Notes under the pieces: generated by a model
Database searches by the model: none
Seen by the model: only the letters and a program-made list of their open reading frames with translations
What the model was told of the DNA's origin: nothing
Part shown: piece after piece, positions 48,019 to 57,599 of the stretch
Layout of the letters: each line of letters starts with the position of its first letter
How positions within the stretch are numbered: position 1 is the first letter of the stretch
Program-made: the position numbers and the translations under genes
Assembly (NCBI RefSeq): GCF_048569485.1
Contig: NC_134353.1
Location: 72,747,908 to 72,811,907 of the forward strand
Reading direction: 5' to 3'
Source of the DNA: Anomaloglossus baeobatrachus
Taxonomy: Eukaryota; Chordata; Amphibia; Anura; Aromobatidae
DNA: 64,000 bases

Positions 48019-49243
48019 TTTTTATTTTTTTTCCAAACATTTTTTTTATTGATTTTACAAAATTTTTTATACAATATTGCATCAAAAAAGTGTATGATTT
48101 GCAAAAGACAAACTTTGAACTGTCCGAATATGTCAAAGAGGAGGGTAAAATCCCCCTTTCTATCTCAAGTCCATCTTCAGGTTACATTGATATAAAATAA
48201 ATCAATCAAGATAGGAGAAACCAAACATAACATGTCATAACAAACCCTCGAGCCCCAATGTCATTCTTTGCAATTTCTGGTGTCGATGTCGAGTCTTGAA
48301 AGTGTCATATCCTCTTACCCCTGACCTTCACCTTATTCCCCGTTAAACAATCCTCAGTTTTCCCAAGCTACCCTGTATGTCATTCAGAAGGTACCACTCC
48401 GTTTGCCTGAAAGGTGTCACTAGATGATTTATTTCTTCCTGTTTGCAGTAAATTTCGATGAAAGTTTTCCATCTCCTGAAAAACTTGGTTGTCTTATTGT
48501 CTCTGTCCCTTTCTGCTTCTAATCTCTCCATCCTCAGAAGATTGTGTAACTCACCAATGACTTCCCCTGTGGATGGGGCCTCCTCCTGTATCCAGTGCCT
48601 TAAAATGCATCTTTTGGCTATCATGGCTACGTCGTGTATGATTGCAAATGCCTTTTTGTCCTGGTTGTTTAGTCCCCCTCTGACTCCACCCTCAAAGAAG
48701 TGAAAAATCCACACCATTAGCTCTGATTTACAGGAAATTCTCCATGTTGTCTGGACTAATGTTCTGACTTGGTTCCAGAACCTCTTTATCGTCCTGCACT
48801 CCCACAAACCATGTAGCATGTCTGTTTTTTCTGTGTGGCATTTAGGGCACCGTGTCTCTCTGCTCGGAATGTTGAAACCCCAAACAGCCCTGTGCAGTAT
48901 CCTAAATTGAGTGTCTCTCCAGCTCTCATTGGTGACTTGTTTTCGCATCTGGACCCATCCTTTCAATATGTCCTCCACCACTTCTTGACCTTTCATTTGT
49001 TTTTTCCATGCTAAGAGTGTCCGACTATCTTCCCGGGATATCAGCACACCTCTAAATATTCGGTAGATTCGAGAGACATTTAAATTTGTTACATTGTCCT
49101 CCATAAGCTCATCAATCATACTTTTATTCAGTTCCCTTCCAATCTCACCAAGCTCTCTCATTATTCCATGCTTCAATTGTTCGTATTGGATAATGTGGCA
49201 GCCGTTCAGATTGTACTTATCGAGCACTTCCCGACCTTTACCT
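48019..49243 (-). mobile_element. 5'-truncated L1-like LINE (C-terminal ORF2)
   Basis: The minus-strand frame at 48343-49227 (294 codons) encodes the C-terminal region of an L1/Tx1-type ORF2. A CCHC-like cluster, CPKCHTEKTDMLHGLWEC, is followed by TIKRFWNQV at about residues 124-152. It then runs to a basic C-terminus ending at the stop near 48,343. The plus-strand T-rich stretch at 48,019-48,060 is the A-rich 3' tail. RT and endonuclease are missing, as usual in 5'-truncated copies. The remaining frame is intact over nearly 900 bp, suggesting a fairly young insertion within the CCGTATTTTTCG element. Confidence 0.85.
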
Positions 49244-50045
49244 TTTTTTATGTCTAAATTTGGGGTGCGTCTTATAATCCGGTGCGTCTTATAAAGCGAA
49301 AAATACGGTAAATATTTTTCCTGTGTGTTTTTTTAACTGTAAATTTACCAGATTAGCAATAGGAGTGTCTGATAGATGCCTATCCAATACTAACCCCTGG
49401 GCTTGATGCCAGCTGTAAATTCACTGCTGACATCAACCCCAAAAGTATTATCCCAATTGTCAGTGCAGCATGGCGATTGGGAAGAGCTAAGCAAAGCACC
49501 AGAATTAACGCATCTAATGGATACGCAACTTGAGGGCGTTTGTGGGCTGCTATTTTTAGGCTGGGAAGGGCCAAATAACCATGGTCCTTACCAGCCTGAT
49601 AGTACCAGCCCAAAGATCGCTGCTTTATCTTGGCTGGCTATGAAAAAAAAAGGGGGACCCCATGTCGTTTTTTTTAAATTATTTAAATAAATAATTTTAA
49701 AAAAATGGCGTAGGGTCCCCTCTATTTTTGATAACTAGCCAAGGTAAAGCAGATAGTTCAGGGTTGCAGCCTGCAGTTGTCTGCTTTACCTGCGCTGGTT
49801 ATCAAAAATAGTAGGTAGCTTGTCATTTTTTTTTTTTTAATTATTTATTCCCTATCCACATTTGTTTGCAGGGCAATTGTTCTGCTCTTACCCACATTTT
49901 GGTTCCTTTTGCGGCCCCCTAGCCCTATGACCATTTTACAGCCATTTTAAAGTACCAAAGTTTGGGTCCCCAATGACTTATATGGGGTTCGGACTAAAAT
50001 CTCGCCAAACCCGGCGAACCTGAACATCCATGTCCGCTCATCCCT

Positions 50046-50650
50046 ATTGAGGACTTCGGAAGTTGGGTATAAGACAGGGCAGGCGCGTGCCCACAATCAG
50101 TGTTCACAGCGTTTTGGATGCAGCATATTTCAGCTGCGTCCAAAATGCAGCGGGTCCTGATTATGGGCATGTACCCTTTGATTTAAATCACCACTTCAGT
50201 ATTGAAATAAAAAGAAAAATTATGGTTAGCAAAATACCTAGGGGTAAAAAAACCAAAATAAACAAACAACTATATGTCTCTTATGGAGCATGACAAAATA
50301 CCCAAATTCACATACTCTATTAAAAAATAATTAATTAATTAATTAATTAATAGAGCAATGTATATCTGACCTTTATTATTTGTCCAGAGTGGATACAGTT
50401 TAGATCTCCCTCTTTCTGGAGGACTTGTCCTGTCCTGCAATGCACAGACAATGTTTTCATTTTAATGGCATTGTGTAATGCTTAGTTTCCCCTGTGGAGG
50501 CGCTGAAGGCAAATTGAGCACATCACCAAATTCCCTACAGATCACAATGGATCATTATGGTTCCTGCCCAATACTTTGTAATCTACTTGTTGTATAGGGA
50601 GTTAGAGACCCTTCTAACAAGCCGGTATCGGACAGTGCAGACAGACCCCT
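50046..50650. other. No feature seen
   Basis: AT-rich DNA with an 'attaatt' run at 50,325-50,350. No gene or clear repeat ends. Confidence 0.3.
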
Positions 50651-51031
50651 TAGGCTATGTGTCCACGGGAGAATGTAGCTGCGGATTTTTCTGCATCAAA
50701 ATCCGCAGCTTTCCCGCAAAATCCGCACCTTTTCAAAGGTGCGGATTTACCGTGGATTTACCGTGGATTTTTTTTTTTTTTCCCCAATTTTAAAGCCAAA
50801 ATCCGGATGAAAATCCGCAACAATAATTGACATGTTGCAGATTTTTCCGGACGAAAATCCGCATGATTTCCGCTGCAGAAAAATCCGCAGCGTGGACACA
50901 GCATTTCCAAAATGCCATAGAAATAGCTGGGGAGTAGCTGTGCTGCAGATTTTCGGGAAATCCACGGCTTTTCCGCGAGAAATCAGCGGCAAAATCCGCG
51001 CATTTTCCGCAGCGTGGGCACATAGCCTTAA
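50651..51031. mobile_element. hAT-like MITE with 'AAATCCGC' repeats
   Basis: The ends 'ttaggctatgtgtccacg' and the complement of 'cgtgggcacatagccttaa' form the inverted pair. The interior is full of 'aaaatccgcag' and its complement, making it largely self-complementary. An end remnant of the same family is at 59,005-59,032. Confidence 0.75.
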
Positions 51032-51891
51032 AGCCAAAAAATAGTCAGGCCTTCAAACAGGATATACTGTAGATGTCAAAAGTTGCCAAAAAAATGGGGA
51101 AAATTTCACAGGTCTTTTAAAGTTTTTGTATAACTCATCATAACTTCATATGTGTTCATGCTTCATGAAAAGGTGACACAATATTGCGTGCATTGTTATC
51201 GATGATAAAGGGAGCCAGGAAAAAAAAAAGTTTTCGCAAAAAGTTAAACTTCACACAAGAGAATGTCAGCAACAGAGCCGACGAAATCAAACGCAATGTG
51301 ACAGCGACACAAAGTAATCATCCTTCCACATCTAAGCCCAGGAATTATTTATGTCGGTAACATTTGGATGAAAGTCGCGAGGCAGAGGACATGTTCTTCT
51401 CAACCTCTGGAAACCAACAGGGAAGTCTATTTAATTGGAAAAGATTTGTTGAGTAGAGTGTCACCGGCGGTGACACCAGGTGGGGGGTAATCACCGCTTA
51501 TTCCTGATGACATTGGTTTATGGATTGAGGAGTGTGTGGGAGAGAGAAAAACACAGAGAGATCTTCAGCCGCTCATCAATTATACATAAAGCAGGAAAGA
51601 AAAAGTTACTGACAGCAGGAAGATCAGGAATATACCTCTTATTTCCAGAAAATCTTGGTCTTGGCAATATGGAAAGAATAAGCAAGAAATAACACAGGTC
51701 TGCAAGGGTAAAACTGTTTGAAAAGTAAGAGGTGATTTTTATATATTTTCGACTGCCGAACTCCGTAAAGATATCGAAAAATTCCATCACGTAAAGTTTT
51801 TTCACAAACACTCCATAGGCTTCCAAAAGAATAGAGTTCCAAAAGGAACTCCTTCCAGACTTTTCTCAAGATGGTGTTCTAGTGTATTGAA
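51032..51891. other. Single-copy-looking DNA
   Basis: No protein-like exon can be defended. The minus-strand frames of 76-102 codons lack similarity and splice context. Confidence 0.3.
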
Positions 51892-53006
51892 CCGTATTTT
51901 TCAGACCATAAGACGCACTTTTTTCCCCCCAAATGTTGGGGGAAAGTGGGGGGTGCGTCTAATGGTTTGAACGTAGGGCATGGCTGCGGGGAATGAGGGT
52001 GCTGCGATGGAGCGTGTCATCGGGGGCATGAGCAGGCTGCAGCAGCGCCTGCCGTGACCACGTGGGCCCGCTCATTCCATATGCACGCCCATCCTCCCGC
52101 CCATCTCTCAGCGCTGAAGCTGGCACTGACGCCTGGGCGGGGACGTGCGCATAATTAACAGCCGGCCGTGATCACCCCTGGCAACTACAGCCTGGAGTGA
52201 TCATGTGCGGCTGTGTTCACTGCCCCCCGCGCATCATCATCAGCGCTGGGTGCAGTGAATCAATGTACTCACCGTTCCCCTGCAGCATCGCGATGTTCTC
52301 CAGTCTGCTGGCCGCACTGTGTGGACTGGAGACTAGCGGTGCTCACAGCGATGACGTCATCGCTGTGCGCACGTGTGTCCTCACAGCCGCACCGGCAGAC
52401 TGGAGGACATCGCGGTGCTGCAGGGAACATGGCCGGCTCAACACAGCACTGCTGGCACAGACAGGAGGAGGAGCGACGCTGCGTGGAACGAGGAAAGGTG
52501 AGTGTAAACGTTTATTTATTTTTTGTGTGAGCCGCAGGATGGGGGTATATGAGCATGATGATGGGGGTATATGAGCAGGATGGATGGGGGTATATGAGCA
52601 GGATGATAGGGGTATATGAGCAGGATGGATGGGGTATATGAGCAGGATGATGGGGGTATATGAGCAGGATGATAGGGGTATATGAGCAGGATGGATGGGG
52701 TATATGAGCAGGATGATGGGGGTATATGAGCAGGATGATGGCGCATATGAGCAGGATGGGATGGCAGTATATAGCAAGATGGGGCTATACCAGGATGAGG
52801 GACATAAATATATACACAAGGCAGGAGGATCATTACCAGGATGGGGTACCTTAGTAGAGAATTTGGGGATATTACCCCCATAATAGTGTCAGCAGCAGAT
52901 CCTCGCCCCATAACAGTGTGTCGTGACCACATTTTTTGCTTAAAATTTAATTTTCCTATTTTCCTTCTCTAAAACCAGGGTGCGTCTTATGGTCCGAAAA
53001 ATACGG
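51892..53006. mobile_element. 1.1-kb DNA transposon with CCGTATTTTTC ends
   Basis: The left end 'ccgtatttttcagaccataa' pairs with the right end 'ttatggtccgaaaaatacgg'. It belongs to the same superfamily as 44444-49308. A TA follows the right end; the left neighbour is AA, so the target duplication is eroded or different. A GC-rich middle and a 21-22-bp minisatellite lie inside. No transposase. Confidence 0.78.
52535..52770. repeat. 21-22-bp minisatellite
   Basis: About ten units such as 'gggggtatatgagcaggatga'. The opposite strand stays open as repeats of PIHPAHIP type, giving the 138- and 158-codon frames, which are not genes. Confidence 0.93.
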
Positions 53007-53559
53007 TATGTTCCTGGGCTGATAGAAAAATGTAACATTGAGTACTATGGGAGCGAGTGGAGACTAATCATCCAAAGAAAGTCGGGTAGCAAGTATACTT
53101 CAGTGCCTGTAGGGCATTCTTTGCAGTTGAAGGAAAGCTAGGGGAATCTAGACTTTATTCTAAAAAAAAACTTAACTACGAGGCTCAAGGATGGTCAATA
53201 TGTGGTGATCTGAAAGTTCTCTCTTTGCTCCTTGGGCAGCAAGGAAAATACACAAAAGTATTCATGATTTTAGTGTGAATCGGACAGCCGGATAGGACTC
53301 CACTGGAGCCAAAAAAGTTGACCAACAAGAACATCTTAGCAAACTGGATTTAAGGACATAGTTGCCAACAATTTAGGTGATCCCACTAAAGTTCTCCTGC
53401 CACCGCTCCACATTAAGCCAGGACTGATGGAGCAGTTTGTGAAACCTTGACAGAAAGAAGAAGAGACTTTTAAGCACCTCGGTACAAAGTTTCAAGGAAT
53501 GTCCGATTAAAAACTGAAGTAAAACATTTTTGTGAGTGTAGCTATTTGGAAACTCATGA

Positions 53560-53760
53560 AGGTGGAGCCTGCGGAATCCTCACACCGTGCGGCGCCTGTG
53601 GAAATTTCACAGTCCGCAGCCTGGGGAATATTCGTACAGCGCCCGCAGCCTGCAGAATCCTCACAGTCCACAGCCTGGGGAATACTTGCGCAGTCTGTGG
53701 AATCTGCACACAGTGTGTGCAGCCTTTGGAATCCTCACAACGCGCAGCCTTCGGAATCCT
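53560..53760. repeat. About 25-bp degenerate minisatellite, left part
   Basis: Roughly seven units such as 'cgcagcctttggaatcctca'. The array resumes at 54711-54770, so the element at 53761-54710 is an insertion within it. Confidence 0.75.
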
Positions 53761-54710
53761 AATGTAGCGCCCCTGAAGCCATCAGGGTGCTACAAGGTTC
53801 TGCATCCCCGCCAGGATGCAGGACCTACCCCCTAGTGCCCCAGAGACCAGTGCCGGTAACACACAAAAACTACAGGTAATCCCAGTTTTCCCCCCAACAA
53901 TCCCCCATACAATGGTACAAGGCTAGGGTCGGACCAATAGATGGAGCCAGTCTAGTCCACTAGTTGAGCAGGTGGGAGGGGCGGACTGAGGACAAGAAAG
54001 TCAGATAGTCTGAGGGTCAAGGAATGAAGGTGGACAGGAGGAGACGCACTGACACGGGTTTGACAGTAACCTGGTACCGAGAAGTGTAGTTGCCGGTGGA
54101 GTTCTCCTGGAACTACGCACCGACGGGGTACAGGATCCTAGGACAAGCAGAAGCTCCAACCAGGCCTGTTAGCACCTGCACAGCAAGGGGACCATCAAGT
54201 ACCTTGCTGACCCTAAGAATTTGAGACTCAGTAGCAAAGAGAGAGCCAGGGACAGGACCAGAGACTCCATCCCCACAGGGTTCACGCTACCGTCAGGCGG
54301 ACAGAAGTGGAAAGAAACACCACCGGACAGAGACCCTCAGTTGCTTTACGCCACGGGGACCCACTAACCAGAGACAGGTGCAAGGGAAGAAGGTACCAGA
54401 TTACTACACTGGCACTGCGACAAAGGGGACCTGAAGGTGAAACCAACCGGACTCGGGTAACCAGTTACCACCAGCAAAAGTGAGTAAAGACCAATTGCAC
54501 TGAACCCTTGTGTTGACTACCTTATTCTGGCACCCATCATTACACATACACTCTGGGGCCCGGCCCTGCTTGCGGAGGGCCCAACATCCAGATTGTTTTT
54601 AACATCAGCCCCAGCAGTGGACATTGTGTAGCGGCGGCTCCATCCACATAGCCGCAACATCGCAAGTGGCGCCACGTGTAAACACTAATCTAATCCCCTG
54701 TATATCCCTG
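53761..54710. mobile_element. 0.95-kb insertion flanked by a 20-bp direct repeat
   Basis: The 20-bp sequence at 53741-53760 is repeated exactly at 54711-54730. The insert starts 'aatgtagcgcccctgaagcc', contains 'catcagggtgctaca' as a partial inverted match to its start, and ends 'tatatccctg'. There is no poly(A) tail and no coding region. It could be a retroposed or LTR-derived fossil. The duplication length exceeds that of LTR elements, but the host is itself tandemly repeated, so part of the match could predate the insertion. Confidence 0.55.
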
Positions 54711-54789
54711 CGCGCAGCCTTCGGAATCCTCACAGTGCGCAGCCTTTGGAGCCTGCTTGTTGCTATGGTGGCGCCGATTCTTAACACTT

Positions 54790-54945
54790 TCCTTAATAGA
54801 TGTTAATAATGGTGGCCTGCCGCGTTTTGCCTCCACAATAAGGTTCATCAGGAGCCCTAGTAAGATGGACTGTCACTGTTCCATGGTATAAGAGATGCCT
54901 GTGACAGGGCCACCATTATGAACTCCTAATAAATAAGTACATTGA
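54790..54945 (-). ncRNA. Hammerhead-like motif F with extended stem I
   Basis: Minus strand: outer arms AUAAUGGUGGCC/GGCCACCAUUAU, then a side hairpin CUGUCAC...GUGACAG, then the core CUGAUGA, a stem II region with CCU/AGG, and AAAAC. The GUC-type triplet is not recognisable, so the motif is partly decayed (core 54824-54851). The surrounding element's ends were not found. Confidence 0.45.
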
Positions 54946-54999
54946 TTAACTACACCCCAGAATAACAGAGGATCACCAGAATTCTGGTCCTTATTGAGA

Positions 55000-55525
55000 A
55001 GTAAATGCTTTCTAGGACCATTAATAAAACCAATCTGAGGCATAAAACACAACCCGATTTGGACATCTGGAAGTGCTCACGTAAAATGCACAGAAGAACT
55101 TGCGTCAGGCGAAATGAAGGTTAAATGCTCAGATTGTTCCATTGCGTTCTAGTCACCAGCCTAATTGTTTAACCGCGGCTTCTCGCAGGGTTCAGTAGGC
55201 TATAATTCACCCCGCACCTTTTGTTCTTCGACAATTGACATAAGATTTTAATATCCGCCAGTCACTTTATCCTCATACTGCAACCAAAAACAATTATAGC
55301 ATAAGATCCTAATTATAAGAAAATCACAAAGTCATTCACTTCTATTGAGTTCAGGAGGAAAAATGAGCAAAAAGAACAAAAAAAAATAAAAGCTAAAACA
55401 AAATAAATAACATTAAATTACAAAATAATTAGAGAATCGCTCAGAACAGAGGATTTAATTAAAAAAAATCTTTAAAAAAGAAATTGAAACAGAGAATAGA
55501 CGACATTTGAATGGGTGGATCATCA
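55000..55525 (-). other. Probable 3' UTR and downstream region of the host exon
   Basis: Follows the stop codon of the CCCH exon on the minus strand. ATTAAA-type poly(A) signals occur at the complements of 55,453-55,458 and 55,246-55,251. The canonical AATAAA was not found here. The UTR end is a guess. Confidence 0.35.
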
Positions 55526-55758
55526 TCAGGGTCTGTGTTTTTTGGGTAAAGAAGACGGCCGTAGTTCTTCAGCGCCATGCGCGTAAGGGCAACGGATGGC
55601 GGCACGTGGGCAGCCATTGGGATGGTTGATATAAAACCAGCAGAGTCTCGTCTTTAAGGCTCCAGCGGAGAGTTTGCGTTTGGCTTCTGTCCGGTGTTTA
55701 TCGGAAGTGGTTTGTGTATCTTGTCTCCAATCTCGAATGGAGACCATCGAATTCATCA
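55526..55758 (-). CDS. TRMT44: Terminal coding exon, CCCH zinc finger, probable TRMT44
   Basis: The only host coding exon I can support. The minus strand has a pyrimidine-rich tract ending in TTAG immediately before TGATGAATTC, giving a good splice acceptor at 55758/55759. The exon enters in phase with one base from the previous exon. It encodes about 77 residues to a TGA at 55526-55528. Residues include RDWRQDTQTT, a basic linker (KHRTEAKRKLS), then KTRLCWF and a CCCH finger: C-x9-C-x6-C-x3-H (CWFYINHPNGC, RCPYAH), then GAEELRPS. TRMT44, the tRNA(Ser) uridine-44 2'-O-methyltransferase of vertebrates, ends with a C3H1 finger of this kind, so I assign it by recall of that family. The methyltransferase exons are not in view. 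They should lie at higher coordinates, probably beyond the window. Another CCCH protein is possible. Confidence 0.58.
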
Positions 55759-56539
55759 CTAAGAAGAAGAAGGAAAATGAGATCAACACCCAGAAAGGAA
55801 AAGAACATAGTAGATGATAAATGTAAACGATATGGACATTTTTTTTTCTTAGATGTATGAATTTAGGCACAATAATCATTTTTGCAATTGGGTTCCATTA
55901 AAAATATTGCACAGTTTGGCTTTTACAGATTCTTTGCTTCCCTGAACATTGCTGGAAGCAGAATGAACCAACTGTAAATCCATCAGTGAGCTCATTCTAA
56001 AGAGCATTGGGCAACTCTCGTTCTTCTGTTTCTTACCTCCTCTCAGCTGACTTGTGATCACAGACAATTCAGAGTTCAGCTTAAACTTCACGTGGTCTTA
56101 ACTCACTTGAAAGGAGCTGAGAATAAGACAGTTATGAACTGTCCTGTTAGTAGAAGCTCACTGATGGATATTTAGTTAACTCATAAAGCAGTTCGCAATG
56201 TACAGCGGAAAAAAAAGCCTGTAAAAGACAAAAGATGCAACTTTAAAATGCACTTTTTAGCAAGAAAAACCTCCTGCTAAAAAGTGTGTGCGTCCTATAG
56301 CACGGAGGCAGCTTCCTGTGATGGAGGAGAACGCTGACACTACGTCTTTCCCGATTACACAGAGATGCTCTCTCCTCCTATGGCATACTGATGTATATGA
56401 TCGGTGCAGAGCAGGAGAGGAAGCTGCCGACATCTGAATGGAGGCTGCTCTGGCTGAGAAGCTGAAGGACCATCTAACCATTTAACTTCAGCACCCTTCA
56501 GCTCATGATAGTGATCAAATGACCTGAAAAGTCATAGGC
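55759..56539. other. Intron-like DNA upstream of the host exon
   Basis: If the CCCH exon is real, this is its preceding intron. The short minus-strand frame at 55876-56091 has no splice context I trust. No other feature. Confidence 0.35.
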
Positions 56540-57019
56540 TAAAGGCGGCGTCACACGCGCCGATATATCGTGCGATCGCACCCACCCACGTCATTTCTGC
56601 GTCACGGGCAATTAGTTGCCTGTAGCGCACAAAGTTGTTAACCCCCGTCACACGTACTTTCCTCCCGAACGACCTCGCTGTGGGCGGCGAACATCTTCCT
56701 GAAGGGGGAGGGATGTTCGGCCTCACAGCGACGTCACACAGCGGCCGCCCAATAGAAGCGGAGGGGCGGAGATGAGCGGGACATAACATCCCGCCCAACT
56801 CCTTCCTTCCGCATTGCCGGAGGACGCAGGTACGGTGTTGTTCGTTGTTCCCGTGGTGTCACACGGAGCGATGTGTGCTGCCTCAGGAACGATGAACAAC
56901 CGGCGGACAGAAGGAGGAATGACATTATGAAAATGAATGACGTGTCAACGAGCAACGATAAGGTGAGTATTTTTGCTCGTTCACTGTCGTTCATAGCTGT
57001 CACACGCTACGATATCTCT

Positions 57020-57058
57020 GCCCCCCGAAGAAGCAACGCAGCGAAACGCGTTGGGGCT
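57020..57058 (+). ncRNA. Degenerate hammerhead-like motif E
   Basis: Stem I CCCC/GGGG encloses CCGAAGA (U4 to C), AGCAACGCAGC with a two-pair stem II, GAAAC, GCG, and UUG in place of the cleavage triplet. It is a close relative of motif D. Confidence 0.42.
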
Positions 57059-57422
57059 TCCTCCCGCTGGTACCGGACCTCTGCCTTGGAACTTGCCTTT
57101 ATTGTGCTTTACATCATGGGTAGGTAGCAATGCTTCTATGATATTCTCTATGATTCCTCTTGTAAGTTAATAGGGAGCATTGCTATATCCCCGTGTGCTG
57201 CTTTAATTATTATGGCAGAGATCTTTGGTCTGGGAACTATTCTCTGAGCTCTATTTCCTGCACTTTATGAATTTCCTATATTGTCTCTTAATGTATTGTC
57301 TCCTTGTGTAGCCTGATTATTTAAAACATTGATATATATTTTGATATGCACAAGGTAGTTAAGTCTTTTTGATCACACCTTGATTGGCCCTTTAAGACTC
57401 CTTTCCTTCTTCTTTGAATATA
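57020..57422 (+). mobile_element. Hammerhead-bearing element E
   Basis: Inserted in the MITE; 'gatatctct' occurs just before (57011-57019) and just after (57423-57431). The match is 9 bp, shorter than the 13 bp of A, C and D, possibly through decay. The hammerhead-like motif starts at the first base of the element. The remainder is non-coding and T-rich. Confidence 0.6.
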
Positions 57423-57599
57423 GATATCTCTAACGATGCCGGATGTGCGTCAAGGAATCAGTGACCCAGACGACGTATATATCGCCCGATATATCGTAGC
57501 CTGCGACGCCGCTTTAACTATGTGGAAGGTCCTTCAGCTGCTCAACTGGTGCAGTTTTCTTTCAGCTATCGATCAGGAACTGCAAGGTGAGGTAATATA

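Larger units (their letters stand above)
44444..49308. mobile_element. 4.9-kb DNA transposon with CCGTATTTTTCG ends
   Basis: The terminal repeat starts 'ccgtatttttcgctttat' and continues 'aagacgcac', identical over 27 bp at the two ends. It is flanked by TA (44442-44443 and 49309-49310), as for Tc1/mariner-type insertion; the family is not certain. 'gtgcgtcttataatccg' repeats just inside both ends. The interior is composite: GC-rich DNA with GTGTGCGGCCGGGTACCC-type repeats (44,575-44,730), a hAT-like element, an unassigned AT-rich block, and an L1-like fragment. No transposase for this element is recognisable, so it is non-autonomous. Confidence 0.8.
43560..50045. mobile_element. Large inverted-repeat element split by a 4.9-kb insertion
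   Basis: The segment at about 43,690-44,010 is the diverged inverted copy of about 49,350-49,740. Paired landmarks are 'gggcttgatgtcagctgtga' with 'acccctgggcttgatgccag', and 'cttcccagcctaaaaata' with 'tatttttaggctgggaag'. 'gttcgggtgttattcgg' at the left and 'cgaacctgaacatccatg' at the right may be the outer ends. The arms flank the CCGTATTTTTCG element. Outer limits are approximate and no transposase is seen. Confidence 0.55.
56540..57516. mobile_element. Promoter-like MITE, copy 3 of 3, carrying hammerhead element E
   Basis: The ends 'taaaggcggcgtcacacg' and the complement of 'gcctgcgacgccgcttta' form the inverted repeat. The interior again has 'gcccaatagaagcggagggg', 'gagcgggac', and 'gacgcaggtacgg'. 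The block 'acgatgccggatgtgcgtca' follows the insertion of element E (57020-57422). Without that insertion the copy would be about 0.56 kb, like copies 1 and 2. Confidence 0.75.

Noticed and set aside
52343-52932. Frames of 158 and 138 codons with PIHPAHIP repeats
   Set aside because: Product of the 21-22-bp minisatellite.
55876-56091. 71-codon minus-strand frame as an extra exon of the host gene
   Set aside because: No convincing splice sites around it and no recognisable domain.
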